A stretch of 64,000 nt of DNA from contig OZ026837.1 in assembly GCA_964023205.1 (NCBI GenBank), positions 8,102,088 to 8,166,087 of the forward strand. Direction: 5' to 3'. The first letter of the stretch is position 1. Every line of letters starts with the position of its first letter. Source of the DNA: Lutraria lutraria. Lineage: Eukaryota > Mollusca > Bivalvia > Venerida > Mactridae. The translations under genes and the position numbers were made by a program. The notes under the pieces are model-generated. The model searched no databases. It was not told the origin of the DNA and was given only the letters and a program-made list of their open reading frames with translations. This document shows positions 1-12,149 of this stretch, piece after piece.

Positions 1-344
1 TTATACTGAGTTGAGTTACAATGAATTGATTTGAATATGATGTATTGAATTACACAGAATACATATATGGATGTGTACCGAGACATTTATAGTGTTGTTG
101 TGTTTTTACCGATGACTGTGAAGTACCCTGGTGTAGTTAATGCCCAGTAACCCACGACCGTGGTATGGCCTACTACTACCGAAAGTACCAAAAGGCTACA
201 TATATATATATCAGATCAGTGTCGAGAGTGTAGTCTAAAGTTGTGAGTAGGATAATTATATAATAAAACATTAGTATCCATGCAGCAACTTCAAACTAAG
301 TTCTCATACAAAGTCAGTGATTTTCTTTAAAAAAACTATTGGAT

Positions 345-560
345 TCACCACCAGATGGTTCCATAAATATCAATTCGTTTTTGCACTCCTCGGGCCTCCA
401 CAGTCACTTCTAATGGTAATGATGACGGTATGAAAAGTAAATGAGTTTTTGGACTAGGTGAGTGTCTAGCATTACATTTGGTTAAATTCTTACTTTTGGG
501 ATCTAGGGAAGTAACTCTTGAAGGCCTAAAAGCTTTTTCTCCCGAAGATTTGCCTCTATG
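345..560 (-). other. Open reading frame without ATG, unknown
   Basis: A 71-codon stretch on the minus strand is open from a TAA to a TGA stop and lacks a start codon. The predicted peptide is Ser/Pro/Lys-rich at first and becomes more protein-like towards the end (EVTVEARGV, RIDIYGT). I do not recognise it. It lies downstream of the EGF-type exons on the same strand and could be a terminal exon of that gene, a repeat-derived fragment or chance. The rest of 1-721 shows only a short TA run near 200 and nothing else I can name. Confidence 0.2.
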
Positions 561-721
561 TTACAGTAACCATTATCTACTTGTAGTAGTTTAAAACATT
601 TGATATTGCGTTGAATTTTTATTACTCTCATGGATCACTTTTCCTTTATATGTTCATTTATAAATTCATGGCATTTATTCTTATTATGTTTTCTATATCA
701 AGCAATCTTTTGCAGACTTAC

Positions 722-820
722 CTGTACACCTCGGAGGTGAATATCCGGTAGGACAACTACAAACACCAGGTGAGGAACATGTTCCATCATTGAGACAGTT
801 TTCCGTTCCAGAACATATCG
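722..820 (-). CDS. EGF-like domain exon of a minus-strand gene
   Basis: This 99-bp exon has a clean acceptor (TTTAAACTTAG) and donor (GTAAGT) on the minus strand and is phase 1 at both ends, as is usual for exons that encode one EGF module. Its translation carries six cysteines in EGF spacing with a GTCSSPGVCSCPTGY core. The phase-1 start matches the phase-1 end of the exon at 1179-1258, so the two can be joined. It lacks the DxDEC calcium-binding signature, unlike the EGF repeats at 61.6-64 kb. Product: part of an extracellular EGF-containing protein; the full gene is not visible. Confidence 0.7.
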
Positions 821-1178
821 CTAAGTTTAAAGAAACAAGAATGTATGGATTATGTTGCGAACAAAAGGCAAACTGGCAACAACGTCATACAGTGATGTAT
901 GACAAATATTTATATAAATCTCTAAACTGATTATGCTAATTATGTTAAAAGCTGCTGCTAGTGACACATTTTGTCGAAATTTTTGCCATTTTACGTACAG
1001 TCATTGTTTCTGTATTATTAATTTCATTTGGACCACATGTTTTATTAAACTTTAAGTATGACAACTGGTTCAATAATGCTGTTTTAGTTTTGTTCCCGGT
1101 ATAAACATCTACTAATGGAACGTTCAACATAAGCTTCTGCTGTTTAGACATTCACGTCCAAGTATGAATGAAACTTAC

Positions 1179-1258
1179 GAGTTGTGCATGTAGTTCCTGT
1201 GTAGCCAGGACAACACTTCTGTGAGTAGCAGGTTTGGTAACAAGTTGTATAAGCACCT
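1179..1258 (-). CDS. Cysteine-rich exon, EMI/EGF-type extracellular gene
   Basis: An 80-bp exon with acceptor TTGTTCTTTAG and donor GTAAGT on the minus strand. It encodes a cysteine-rich segment ending CCPGYTGTTC, which resembles the end of an EMI domain (CCPGW.G..C) leading into EGF modules. It starts in phase 2 and ends in phase 1, compatible with the next exon at 722-820. Another Cys-containing open stretch upstream on the same strand (about 1310-1375, preceded by an AG) might be a further exon, but I see no good donor for it. The gene probably continues to the right and has been split by the transposon cluster. Confidence 0.6.
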
Positions 1259-1669
1259 CTAAAGAACAAAACAATAAAGTTAAATAGAAAACCATATATT
1301 TTTCCGAATCTAAATTTATCAATACAGAATTTCGGATCTTCGCATTCAACTTGGCAACTGTTAATTATTGTGCGTAGTCCCCCCCCCACAACAACATTGT
1401 ATTACACTTTACGAGTTCGCAAATTGATTAATGTATCGGGGTTGGTTGTCTGGTCGTCGTAAGTATCATCAATTTGTAGATTTAAAAAACTAAACAATAA
1501 TTATATACTTATAAAATGGACACATACTATGTTTTTAAGGGAGCAATTAACAAAATAAGGTGTCAGATAAGTATCGTCTCATGAAATAATTGATGCTTCT
1601 CAATCAATTTTGATTCAAAATCGCAAATGTTTACGGTTCAATAATTAAAACCACGCCCGAATTCATATA

Positions 1670-3024
1670 CGAGGACGAAAAAGAAACGCAGGGTACCAAA
1701 CATATGCAACCAAAAAATATTCATTGGCCTAAATTGATAAATTCTTCAGGTCAAAATCTCGGTCAATGTCCACAATACCCAGTGGATAAAGTAACGCAAC
1801 GTCGTTAAGGCTCGCCGCACGCGGGGTAAGTGTGAAAAAAGCAGAATACCCGTGCAAAATTGTGATGAAGAAATACTCAAATGTCAACTTCAGTCAATGG
1901 GATACTTTTCAAGACGTCACATTGGTTTTCGGAGTTTGTAACTGCTTTCAACATCTTCGAAGTATGGAACGCTTAACCGAAGTTAAGAGGGGGCAAACTA
2001 TTGTGCTACTGTTGGAGAGTCGAGGCCAACAGCATGTTGCTGCACAGTTCAACGTGCATGTTTCTACTATAGAACGTCTCATCAGACGCATGCGAGAGAC
2101 GAGAGGGCTTGCAGGCTTGTGCGCGTCACGACGCCACGCCATGACATGAACATCCGCCTCGTCCACAGGTCTGCACAATCGCCACCGTACAGCCAGTGAA
2201 ACCGCTGATAATACGTAACGCAATCATAGTCGACGTATCCATGCCGAAATTGTCAGTAACCGGGTACGCGTCAACCATCTGCGAGTCCGACGTCCTTACG
2301 TTAGTTTGCCACTTACCACTCCGCATCGCGCACCTTGTAGGGCGTAGATAGCTGCACATTCGCCCCAAAACTATGCAATTAGGCAGTGGAGACTGGTTCT
2401 CTTCATCGATGAGTCCCGGTTCACTAACTATCGTTTGATAGATGGTAACCTCAACGCCGTATGGTACAGAGATGAAATACTCCTCCCTGTTGTTGTGCCA
2501 TTGTAACAGAGAGCATAAGCTCACATTCCAACAAGGCAAGTTAACCGCATTTGTCAAGATTTTCTTACAAACCAGAATATCCAGCCCCTTGACAGGCCAG
2601 CCTACAGTCCAGATTTATCCCCTACTGAACACCTCACGAACTGGACAGGAGATTCAGGAGACGCCAGAACGCTTAGTCATGCACTACTAGAAGAGTGGGG
2701 AAAACATCCTCATGGCAACGGTTAACCGGCTAATGAACCGATGCATAGGAGAGTCATAGCTGCGACAAATGATACACATACGAGATATTGAACAAGCTTT
2801 GATTATCCATGTGTAGTCAGTCACTATACGCTTTTACTAGGGATGGGGTACTGTCAATAAGAGGCCATTTTCTTATGACGTATAGGTCAAACAGAATTGA
2901 AATTGTGTCAATATGTTCAAAAATTATCAGTGGTAAACATGAAATAATTACTTAGAATATTAACTTAAGCTATACACGGTTAAACTACCGTGAAAGGTTA
3001 CCCTGCGTTTCTTTCTCATCCTAG
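1670..3024 (+). mobile_element. Tc1/mariner-type DNA transposon, decayed
   Basis: The 1,355-bp element is bounded by imperfect inverted repeats sharing the core AGAAACGCAGGGTA and flanked by TA dinucleotides at 1668-1669 and 3025-3026, the standard Tc1/mariner target site. Inside, on the plus strand, is a broken transposase: an N-terminal helix-turn-helix (RLTEVKRGQTIVLLLESRG) and, further on, a FIDESRF aspartate motif and AYSPDLSPTEH with the last catalytic acid. Stops and frameshifts interrupt it, so it cannot make a full protein. Confidence 0.85.
1957..2690 (+). pseudogene. Tc1-like transposase pseudogene
   Basis: Conceptual translation changes frame several times. The readable parts are the HTH region near 1960-2110, a DESRF segment near 2407-2425 and an AYSPDLSPTEHL segment near 2598-2635, in the order and spacing expected of an IS630/Tc1 DDE transposase. 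A TGA follows soon after the HTH (2146-2148) and more stops lie between the blocks. It is inactive. Confidence 0.8.
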
Positions 3025-3124
3025 TATAGTATCATTGTACAAATACAATGCACAACACGTTAGAGATGGTTAACGCTGATAAAGTAAAATCGATAAAGGG
3101 GTACAGTGTTTATCGCAATAATAC

Positions 3125-3830
3125 ACTATTTTTAGCGCTCTTGCACTCAAAAGTCGTAGAAGCATATCCCACCACATATTCTGTCAGATTCAGGTCGGGA
3201 GATCGTGCTAGCCAGTCCATACGCTAGATTTCCTCTTGGTCAAGATATTGCTGAACCACGCGAGCATTGTAAGGACGGGCATTATCGTCCATTATGACTA
3301 AGCAATCACCTACTGCGCCAGCGTATGGACGAACAAAGTGTGGCAAAATCTAATTGCGATATCGGACACCATTCAAAGCTCCGTTCTCGATCACATAGAG
3401 ATCCGTGGACCCTTTGAAGGATAACCGCCCCAAACCATAACAGACGGCCCACCAAACCAATCATGTTCAACAACGTGGACTTCTGTTGAAAGGATATTCC
3501 TGAGTCTGACGGCCAGTGCGACATCCTAGTGTTGGCGCTAAAATGCACTTCTCAATTGTGTCCTGTGGTCAAAGGTGAGCGAACAGCTGGTTTGCGTGCC
3601 CAAATATTGGCAGCATGGAGTCGGTTTCTGACAGTTTGCTCTTGTAGCCTCCCGGAAGTCCCTATTGAGTGTTTTAACAGACTCGAGCCACCTTCTTTTT
3701 GGCCTGTCCTGAACCGCTGTTGTTTCCTTGTACAACTACATCTCGGATGTTCTTTAACAGAACCGGTCTTTAGGTACCTAGCCCACACCCTATTGACGAC
3801 CATATGGCTGACGTGTGAGTTTGGGAAATG
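3125..3830 (-). pseudogene. Second Tc1-like transposase pseudogene
   Basis: On the minus strand the sequence encodes, in order, an HTH remnant with RYLKTGSV (about 3770-3810), a TVRNRLHAANIWARKPAV segment (about 3580-3640), a MDDNARPYNARVV block with the second aspartate (about 3245-3300) and ARSPDLNLTEYV with the last acid (about 3170-3215). These are classical Tc1 family motifs. A TAG just after QEEI, lost frames and altered residues show that it is dead. Its motif wording differs from the element at 1670-3024, so it is a separate family. Confidence 0.75.
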
Positions 3831-3983
3831 ACCATAAAAACTGTTTTCAAATTTTGGGTGTGTACTGAATAGGCAACAGAACGATTTCCGCAATGTGCGC
3901 ATAAAGCGCAGAAATTTCGAACATCCCGTGTCAATATCAACTGTATACACAATACATGTGTCAAATGCGTAAACGTCCATGTG

Positions 3984-5253
3984 TATAGTGCGATTTTATT
4001 AACCTGTCAGAGCTGAATGCGTTTATTTCTAGCTTCGTACTATGGTCGGTAGTTTCCGTTTATTTTACGACAGGGTATGTTTCGATCCGCATGTTTATAT
4101 ATTTTGAAGCGCATCGTTATAAGCATGGGAAGCAATAGCCGTGTGGAAAATGGTTAGAACAGTAGAAAAAGAATGATCAGCCCACTCTTGGACATATTAT
4201 TTTTTATACATTTTTTCTCGCCCTTCATTGATCAAAAGGAATGCGGGTCCCCATTTTTCTCATGCATCTGCAGTGAAACTTGAACAAACCATTACACATC
4301 GACTGTGTATTTTATGCAATATGTCACGACATGTTTTTTTGGACGACTGGGGTCTAGGGCAAAACAGATGGCTTTATCATACATCACACATTTTTTATAG
4401 ACTACAATGTTAATACCTTTGCGTATATATGTTAGTGTGTTTTCATATTTTCAGATAATAATTTGCGTCGACGAAAATAAATTATTCCCCCCCCCCCAAA
4501 TAAACATCATTATTAATTATAGAAAAATTGAAAAGTCAACCAACAGATTCACAAAAGTATATTTATTATTGAAATATGAAAATTAAAAGTGTTAGTGGCT
4601 GGGATCGATCCTACGTCCTCAACTTTCACACAGTGATTTTTCTTCCATGTCTGTTTAGGCTACTGTGTAGTACATAGTGTAAACACGTGTGTGGAGGATT
4701 TTTGTAAAATGTGAATATTGAGGACTGTGTTAAAAATTGAAAATAAACATGGAGAAACATTTAAAAGTGAAAAATTGAAATATGGAAACCCTCAATGACA
4801 TATTAAAGTAATTGTTGGACATTGTAGTTTAAATTAATTTTGATATTATGATACATTATTTTGGCAAATGGAATTATCATAAGTTCAGGTGAGAATTATA
4901 GATACTTGTTAATCATCAAATATTATTTTACTTGTGCGGAAATGTACATTGAATCATTAGCTATTGATAAAAACTCATTTTAGTTATGTACTTTCAGTAA
5001 TTATTGAACAATGCCACTTTTTAGGATGCATAGCAAAAATGTCAGGTGGCTATTTTTTCACAAATTTGTGATTTGATGATTCACCTTAAGACAGCGTCAA
5101 TAATAATTTATATACACATACATTCGACAATTGATAAAATGAAGATTATTGTACAACTTACGACAGTTATCGAATCTCAGCGAAGCTAAAAATAAACGCA
5201 TTCAGCGACCGTGTAATTATTCAACTTTGACAGGTTAATAAAATCGCACTATA
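3984..5253. mobile_element. Non-autonomous DNA element with inverted repeats
   Basis: About 1.27 kb bounded by TATAGTGCGATTTTATTAAC at the left and its reverse complement at the right. A second inverted block (TGAATGCGTTTATTT) lies inside each end; the right arm has about 23 extra bases between the two blocks. There is no coding capacity. The ends begin with TA, consistent with a TA target site. Most of the interior is AT-rich and featureless. Confidence 0.65.
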
Positions 5254-5975
5254 CCAAACATAAAGAAATATTTTTACAATTATAACAAGATTAAATATGT
5301 TATTAAACTAGTGTTCCTTAATTTCTTTTGTGGAATATATAAACCAATACTTACTTTGACCATACAACCTAGAACTGAGAAGTCTTTCATATGGTTGAAA
5401 ATCTGATTGTAAAATCTTTAATAATCCTATAAAAACTGAAAAACATGTTCTTTAACAATATTCTTTAAGAACGGTGTATAAAAATGGTTTCCTAACTATT
5501 TCATCACCTGTATTTTGTACAACGACCCCACCAAAAAAAACCGCATCTTATTGTGTAGCTGCCACTAGTGTAACATGACTTTTTGCAGGCTTCTCTTACA
5601 GTACAGTTTCCAGCAGCGGCCAATCTACAATAACCATACGGTATATGTGTAATAAGCTACATGAAATACAATTGTATTGGAACTCAGAAAACCTGAACAA
5701 TATCACAGACTTAACTCCTCATTTATGGTGTTTTCCCAGATGATAAGTGTGAGACTGGGCTCGCGAAACAGGTTTATATCCCCTGTAACCAGGTTACAAT
5801 ATGTTGAAAGGCGATACTCCTAAGAGAGACTGTGTATTGTGGGACTCAATTCTTTGTTTCTATGTATTGGGTAGGATTTAGTTAGTTGATTTTGTGGAAG
5901 GTAGTAATTACGAGAAGGTTTTTATGCTCACGCCATGAAATGGCGGACGGCAAATAGTGTTTACCCTGTCCGTTT
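5254..5975. other. AT-rich intergenic DNA, nothing recognised
   Basis: No open frame longer than chance, no inverted ends and no tandem array were seen in this stretch. Confidence 0.5.
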
Positions 5976-5999
5976 GTGTGTGTGTATGTATGGGCATTT

Positions 6000-6310
6000 T
6001 CGTGTCCGGCTCATATCTTTGCCATGCATGATTGGATTTTGAAATATATTGGCACAAATGTTCATCATATCAAGACGACATGTCATACGCAACAACTGTG
6101 TCACTTGCTCAAAGGTCAAGGTCAAGGTGGACGTTCAAAGTTTGTGCATATTTATTATATGAGTGTAGTGAAAGTGTTCGTGTCCGTCTCATAACTTTGT
6201 CATGCATGATTGGATTTTGAAATAAATTGGCACAAATGTTTGTCATATCAAGATAACGTATCATGTGCAAAATCTGTCTCGCTTGCTCAAAGGTCAAGGT
6301 CACAGTGGGC
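6000..6310. repeat. Two tandem copies of a dispersed repeat of about 180-190 bp
   Basis: The block starting GTGTCCGGCTCATATCTTTG near 6003 recurs near 6180 as GTGTCCGTCTCATAACTTTG. In both copies GCATGATTGGATTTTGAAAT, a GGCACAAATGTT segment and CTCAAAGGTCAAGGTCA follow in the same order. A diverged relative lies near 29600-29830 (GTCCGCTC, ATTTTGAAATCAG). This is an old dispersed family, not a gene. Confidence 0.7.
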
Positions 6311-6355
6311 ACTTAAATTTGTTCGTGCAATCCTTATGTTGAAATAGTGAAAGTA

Positions 6356-7317
6356 CTGTTCAGTTAGGATAATGTGATAGTGACGTTTCATATTATGTGT
6401 ACACAAAAGTTTACAACCATTGTCTGAACGGGTAAAATCACTGTGTGGTAACACTGTACGCAAAAAATCAACGGTGTTTACAAGATGGCGGACGGATAAA
6501 TGTTGTGAGGTAGATGACGTTTGTTTTTGGTTCAAACTTTTTAAACACGACGTCCTCTACAGAATAATATACATCAAATGAAAGAACTTTAAAACGGCAA
6601 TCGTCGGCTAATAATCGTTTTTTATCAAACCACGCCGTTTTCACAAAATCAGTGTCTGAACATCTCGTGTTGAGTTTTTTGAAAAACGAAGCGAGGAAAC
6701 TGAACAAAACCGACGATCATTCCGTTTAAATGAATAAATCGACAAAAATACTTGTCCACGTGTATGGAGAATGTAAAGCTCCTCACGTATATCCATGATT
6801 TCCTCTTCAAAATTCCTTGTAGTAGATGTTTTAAAGCTTTTAAATTTTACATACTGTACGCCACGGTGCTAAGTGTAAACATTGTACTGTACGCAACGGA
6901 GAAAACAATTTCTGTACGCAACGGAGCAACAATTTTAGTCAAACATCTGTACGCAACGGAGCAGTCAGTGAATAGCTTGTTTAATAAAAATGATAATAAT
7001 ATAAACACCAGATCTAGTATAATCCTTAAAAACAAAACGACAAAATTGACGAACTTTTCTAAAGAATATATAGAAATAGAAAATAATTTGCGAAAAAGTA
7101 CTATCGCGGTCTCACACTGATATTTTCACAACAAATGTATCAACAGACAACATCGTTACCAGCTGCGTTACACCGACAGTTTATGTACTTATCGAAATTT
7201 GTAAATTATATAGTCAGTCTACTTGTCTAATGATAATTGGTACAATATGACAACGGTTTTACACCGTTAAAGTGGGCTCGACCACGGCGTCACTCTATAA
7301 TTATCCTAACTGAACAG
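6356..7317. mobile_element. TA-flanked non-autonomous DNA transposon
   Basis: A 962-bp element has inverted ends CTGTTCAGTTAGGATAAT with a shared GTGACG a few bases further in, and TA on both sides (6354-6355 and 7318-7319). It has no transposase. The interior contains CAAGATGGCGGACGG near 6481 and four copies of a CTGTACGCAACGGA-like motif between about 6852 and 6962. A 122-codon open frame at 6752-7120 spans this repeat and shows no domain. Confidence 0.7.
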
Positions 7318-9590
7318 TACATGTATGTTGTGTGTTTACAACCCTTAGGTCATGTTTACCTCCCACTTTGGGCAGCATTCCATAGCAACCGGCTTTATGT
7401 TGTATTCACATATTTGCCACACAACACTCATTTCTGTGTCCAGTGTGAAATAGCGGGGGTATCCGTGTCCTACGGACACATTTCTAGTTTAAGATACATG
7501 TTTATATACTAGGGAAATTTGTTTCTGATTTCACCTTGAGGTTTGCGAAGAATCCGTTGTCGAATAATCAAGGTTCTATTGTATTAACGCAGTGTTTCTA
7601 ATTTCACACACAGTCGAACACATGGATCTCTTAAACAAGAGTACAATTAAGAAATGTGACCCACTTAAGCGGTCCAGAACAAGAACCTCCAGATTCGTTC
7701 AGATGTCTGTCCAATACAGAAAAATGATCATTTGTGACGAAACAATTTAGTTCCAACCACAATGTACCAAAAATACCAATGTCAGTTAAACTTGTGTACT
7801 GTTAATGTGAATGGATATTACTCACATGTATACATACGTATTTCAGTAAGAAGGACATGATAATCATATTAGCTTTTATAATGTGATTATATAAGAAAAG
7901 GATAACCGTCTATAAGAAAAATATGTTCACAATATATTTAACTGGTTAAATGATTTATTTTTAAGTTTTATAGATACCCCAGAAAAAATAGCGTTTTTTG
8001 CATTTCTACAGAAATCTTGTTTGTTACTGGAATATTTTATCTTTAGTATGTAAGTAGTGTTTTGCAATCTCTCAGTAAATATATATAGTTTTGAATGACG
8101 CCACCATATTTTTTGACACATACAGTTAATGTTTAACTGGAGAATAGGGGAGACAATTGCAAGCGCGTACATTTATGCATTGATACAAATAAGATACAAA
8201 AACAGAATAAAAATATGAAAAAATATAAATGAGATCCAATAAGAATAACATTCATAAACTAAACAAATATTGTAACATTGTATTTATTTAATTAATTATG
8301 CTTGCTTGGAATTAAAAAATGTATAGCAAAACATGTAAAATGCGTAAATACGAGTATGTATTGAGTTTAAATACTAGCATTACTTTTCATGATTTATCCG
8401 ATAAGTGTAATTGAATTCCATCATGTATATTATATTATGTAAAGCTGCTCCAGCAAACTGTAGCTTCTCGTTAGAAGGAATGGATACAGAAGCAACATGT
8501 TTTCCTTAAAGTAGTTTTATCTAAAGAAATTCCAGTTACTCGTAATCTGTCCACTGCTATCTGCTTTTAATATGATGGAAAAGTTAGTCGTGTTTAGACG
8601 CTAATTGCTTACATTAGATCAAAAGAATGAAGCATTGAATATCTTGGAATGTGGAATTCCAACATACACGTACTGTAAATATGTCCATGTATTATAAAAA
8701 AGTGTGTCTTATGTGACGCCCTGTCTCATGTGACTTTATTTTCATAATCACAAGATAAAACATACTTATGCCATAAAGTTCATGTCAATACGTAACACTG
8801 GTATTACTGTGATTTTGAAAGTATTTATGAGTATTTTTTACTGTTGTTTAGTGTTGCTGTTTTGTTTTTGTATTTGCCGTTGCTAGAATATTTACCGAGT
8901 CTTTGATTATTATTTTCTAAATCTCTAAATAATGCACATATAGAGATAAAAATAATTATGATACAATGTATATATTTCGTCAATCTAAGATCATAACAAA
9001 ATGTCATTTCGTTCAAATATTAACTATTCAGCAACTTGGATTTGAATATAAATACTGTTCATTGCCAAAAAATTACAATAAATAATTTTAAAACTGTCAG
9101 ATCATTATCGTCACCTGTAATAATTATTATTTTATTAATTAATGAGTACCATTTAATTTTGATAGCCACTCCCAGTCTTGATGTCTAGCAAGAATGTTGA
9201 TAAAGCTATCGTTCCATCGCATTACATATCACTTCAGACAAAACGCTAATTGAGAGGCTCTTGACGGGGAAACTGACTGATTGGGAAATCAGTTAAAGAC
9301 CGCAGTCATTGGTTTATAAAAAGAAGTAATAAGTTACATATAACCCGAATTTAAATTGTGATTGGTTTGTAAGAAATATGTTTTTTTCGTTATGCCAGGT
9401 TCCTACTATCACGATTCGCATCATGAATGAAATCGTGGTCTTAATCGTGGACCAATAGTGTTGGTCCTATCAGAGCTTATTAGATATTGAGGTCAGTCGT
9501 GGCAAGCGTGTTAATCGCAGAATTTTTTTGAACGGTTAAAAAAATGTGAAAGATTAACACAATCAATTATTTTCAATCGGTATTATCGTA
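7318..9590. other. AT-rich intergenic DNA with one repeat-like boundary
   Basis: No supported gene. Short open frames here (for example near 7927-8172 and 8825-9016, minus strand) are low complexity and have no recognisable domain. A phrase GGTTCCTACTATC near 9399 recurs as GGTTCCTACTGTC near 9818, on either side of the 30-bp array. Confidence 0.4.
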
Positions 9591-9722
9591 TTAAATCGTA
9601 TTGGATCATCATAAAACGCGACAGATCGTATTGGATCGTCACAAAACGCGATAGATCGTATTGGATCATCACAAAACGCGACAGGTCGTATTGGATCATC
9701 ACAAAACGCGATAGATCGTATT
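9591..9722. repeat. 30-bp tandem repeat array
   Basis: About 4.5 contiguous copies of a 30-bp unit based on TCGTATTGGATCATCACAAA followed by ACGCGACAGA, with a few substitutions. No spacers separate the units, so it is a minisatellite. It gives rise to a repetitive minus-strand open frame (YDLSRFVMIQ repeated) that is not a gene. Confidence 0.85.
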
Positions 9723-9899
9723 CCGTCGGGTTTCCAAATCGTGGTGATCGGGACTGATCTTGGCCCTCACCTGCCATTATTAACTGTTTAGGGTTGTAGT
9801 GTACTTTGTAATGCTAGGTTCCTACTGTCGTGCGATCAGCTATGAACGCCCCGACTGGTTTTTCGTATTTGATCATGGGATGTTTTTGAAATTACAGGT

Positions 9900-10720
9900 T
9901 TGTTACAGACAAACAAAGAGCCATAAATCTGCTAAAAATGATCGAATCACAAACCCCGACAATAAATATTTGGAACTTGGTGACAATAGTTCTATCAAAG
10001 TTTGGTAAAAATCCTTTGAGAAATGTAGGAGGAGTTGTGCCCAGAAGAGTATATCTCTATTACATATGTACAAAATGAACAAAGGGCCATACATCCGCCA
10101 AAAAAAAATCCAGTCACAAGACTTTGAATATATGTGCTGGGGTTCTTTGTGACAATGCGTCTGTAAAAGTTTCGTCAAATTCCATGATGTAGGAGGAATC
10201 TCATAGAAGAAATTTAGGACATAAAATAAACAAAGGGCCACAAATCTTCCAAAAATGATCAAAGCCCGCATAGTATATGCTGTGGAACTATGTGACAATA
10301 GCTCTGTCAAAGTTTGGTCACATTCCCTTGAGAAATATAGAAGTTACAAGTATAGAGTATTTCTTTATATATCACAAATGCACAAAATAAACAAAGGGCC
10401 ATAATTCCGTCAAAAATGATCGTCATCATAAAACCTTGACCATATGCATTGGGTATTTTGATAACAATAGCTCCATGAAATTTTTATCAAAATCCTTTGA
10501 GAAAAGAAGCAAACAATAGTATTTCGTTGTTACAATCGCACAAAATAAACAAAGGGCCAAAATTCCGTCAAAAATGATCGAATCACAAAACCCGGTATAT
10601 ATGTGCGGGCGTTCTTTGTAACAACAAGTCAGTGAAAGTTTCGTCAAAATCCCATAAAAAATGTAGGAGTGGTATCCTAAAACAAATGTAGGATTTTTTT
10701 TAAACACAATGACCCCGTGA
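9900..10720. repeat. Array of about 160-bp tandem repeats, five units
   Basis: AACAAAGRGCCAT-type blocks recur near 9912, 10078, 10229, 10390 and 10549, each followed by an AAAATGATCG(A) segment, a GTGACAATAG-like segment and AATCCTTTGAGAAA. Units are 150-166 bp and diverged. The final part runs into TTTGACCTACTGACCTGAAA near 10730, a phrase also typical of the family at 27 kb. Confidence 0.75.
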
Positions 10721-11630
10721 CCTTAACCTTTGACCTACTGACCTGAAAATGCACAGGTCCTGTAGAGGTTGTCATGAGGTACGTATAAAGTTTGATGAAT
10801 GTAGGTGCAAGCGTTTTGATTTTTATAGGCAAGTTTAAAGTTTGGTAAAAACATACAGAGAGACCAAAACAATGTGCCCCCGATCTATTAAACGGGGGCA
10901 TAAAAATGGGCACACTAATCCAAAACGAAAATGAACCTGCGAATGGTTTTCGGCAATTATTTTGGCATTCTAAATATTTTGCCACCACACATTAAGGACA
11001 CATCTGACAGTTTCCACAATTCTACTATTAAACATATAGGCAAAATGAAAACGCATCATTAGAAAGAACACAATTTAATAACTGGTGCTCATTACAATGA
11101 ACTGGAACTTGGAAAAGATGTTGAATTGTTATATTAGTGATGCATTAAATTGTAACCAGTGTCCATGATACTAGTCGTCTGATGGACAAATATCAATAAG
11201 TACAAGCACGGTAAGTAATGCGTGTATTTGTTTACATGTTTCTTTTTATTTCATGTATATAAGAAATATTTTGCTTGGTGTAGTTGTGTTTATTGCGTTG
11301 AAGGTTGTACGCTGTACATAGATCGTGTAATATTAACTGCAAAGGTAAAAGCATGATATACGTTAGAAACAATCTTGTGACATTATATAAGGATGATGAC
11401 GATCTTTTGGGTTTGAAATTGCGTTGAACTAAGATGGTAAATTTTAAACACAAAACAAATGAAAACACAGAAATACACGATAGTATAGATTATAAGTGTA
11501 TGTTGAATAGTGACAAAATGGATCAATTTGTTTCAGAATGTAGCAATGTAAATACATAAGACAAATTATTGGACATTACAACTAGTATCGAAAACACTGA
11601 TATCAGTGTAAATCAGGATGATAAAATATG
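10721..11630. other. Repeat-rich intergenic DNA, no gene seen
   Basis: Contains a run CCTTAACCTTTGACCTACTG and a C/G-rich patch near 10878-10900 that belong to dispersed repeats. No coding potential was recognised. Confidence 0.4.
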
Positions 11631-12112
11631 TTAAAGCCCCAATAAGGCTTACAATTGGTAATATTTTCTATGTACAATGAATCTCGAAAGACTGAGATAT
11701 TAAAATATGCCCAAAATGGTACAGAAGGGACCTATATCTGATCTTTGAGAAATAAGCAACTGAAAACTCTATTTAGTATTTTGTCCTCCGTACAAAATAC
11801 TAAATATTGTTTACGTTTAAATTTCCCGAACAATTCCGAAAACTTTTCCTCATTGATCGGAAGTACGCACAAAACTATCCGTAGTCTCCGGAAAGTGACG
11901 GAGATACAGTCGGAATACATTTAGCGCCGTATTTGTAAACAAACCGGGTGTGTTATGTCAATCTTCAAGGAAAGATTATTTAACCTACATGACAGTTTGC
12001 GTGTATTTTAGTAACACATTGTGTTTATTATTTATCAGTCTTTAAATCAGTATCAGATTTGTGTTTCTGTATGAAGAAAATACCTCGTTTGGGAACCTTA
12101 TTGTGGCTTTAA
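11631..12112. mobile_element. TTAA-flanked MITE
   Basis: TTAA at 11631-11634 and 12109-12112 flank inverted ends that read AGCCCCAATAAGG on one side and AGCCACAATAAGG on the other. The interior of about 470 bp is non-coding. A TTAA target is typical of piggyBac-type transposition, so this may be a piggyBac-mobilised MITE; the family assignment is inference. Confidence 0.6.
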
Positions 12113-12149
12113 GATTTATTTGTAAAAGTTATCAAGTATGCGGTAGTAC

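Noticed and set aside
4590..4690. tRNA or SINE promoter on the minus strand (GGATCGATCC B-box-like)
   Set aside because: The A box is poor and no cloverleaf closes; the match is to a short consensus only.
9591..9722. CRISPR-like 30-bp repeats or a repetitive gene on the minus strand
   Set aside because: No spacers, and the open frame exists only because the 30-bp unit is a multiple of three.
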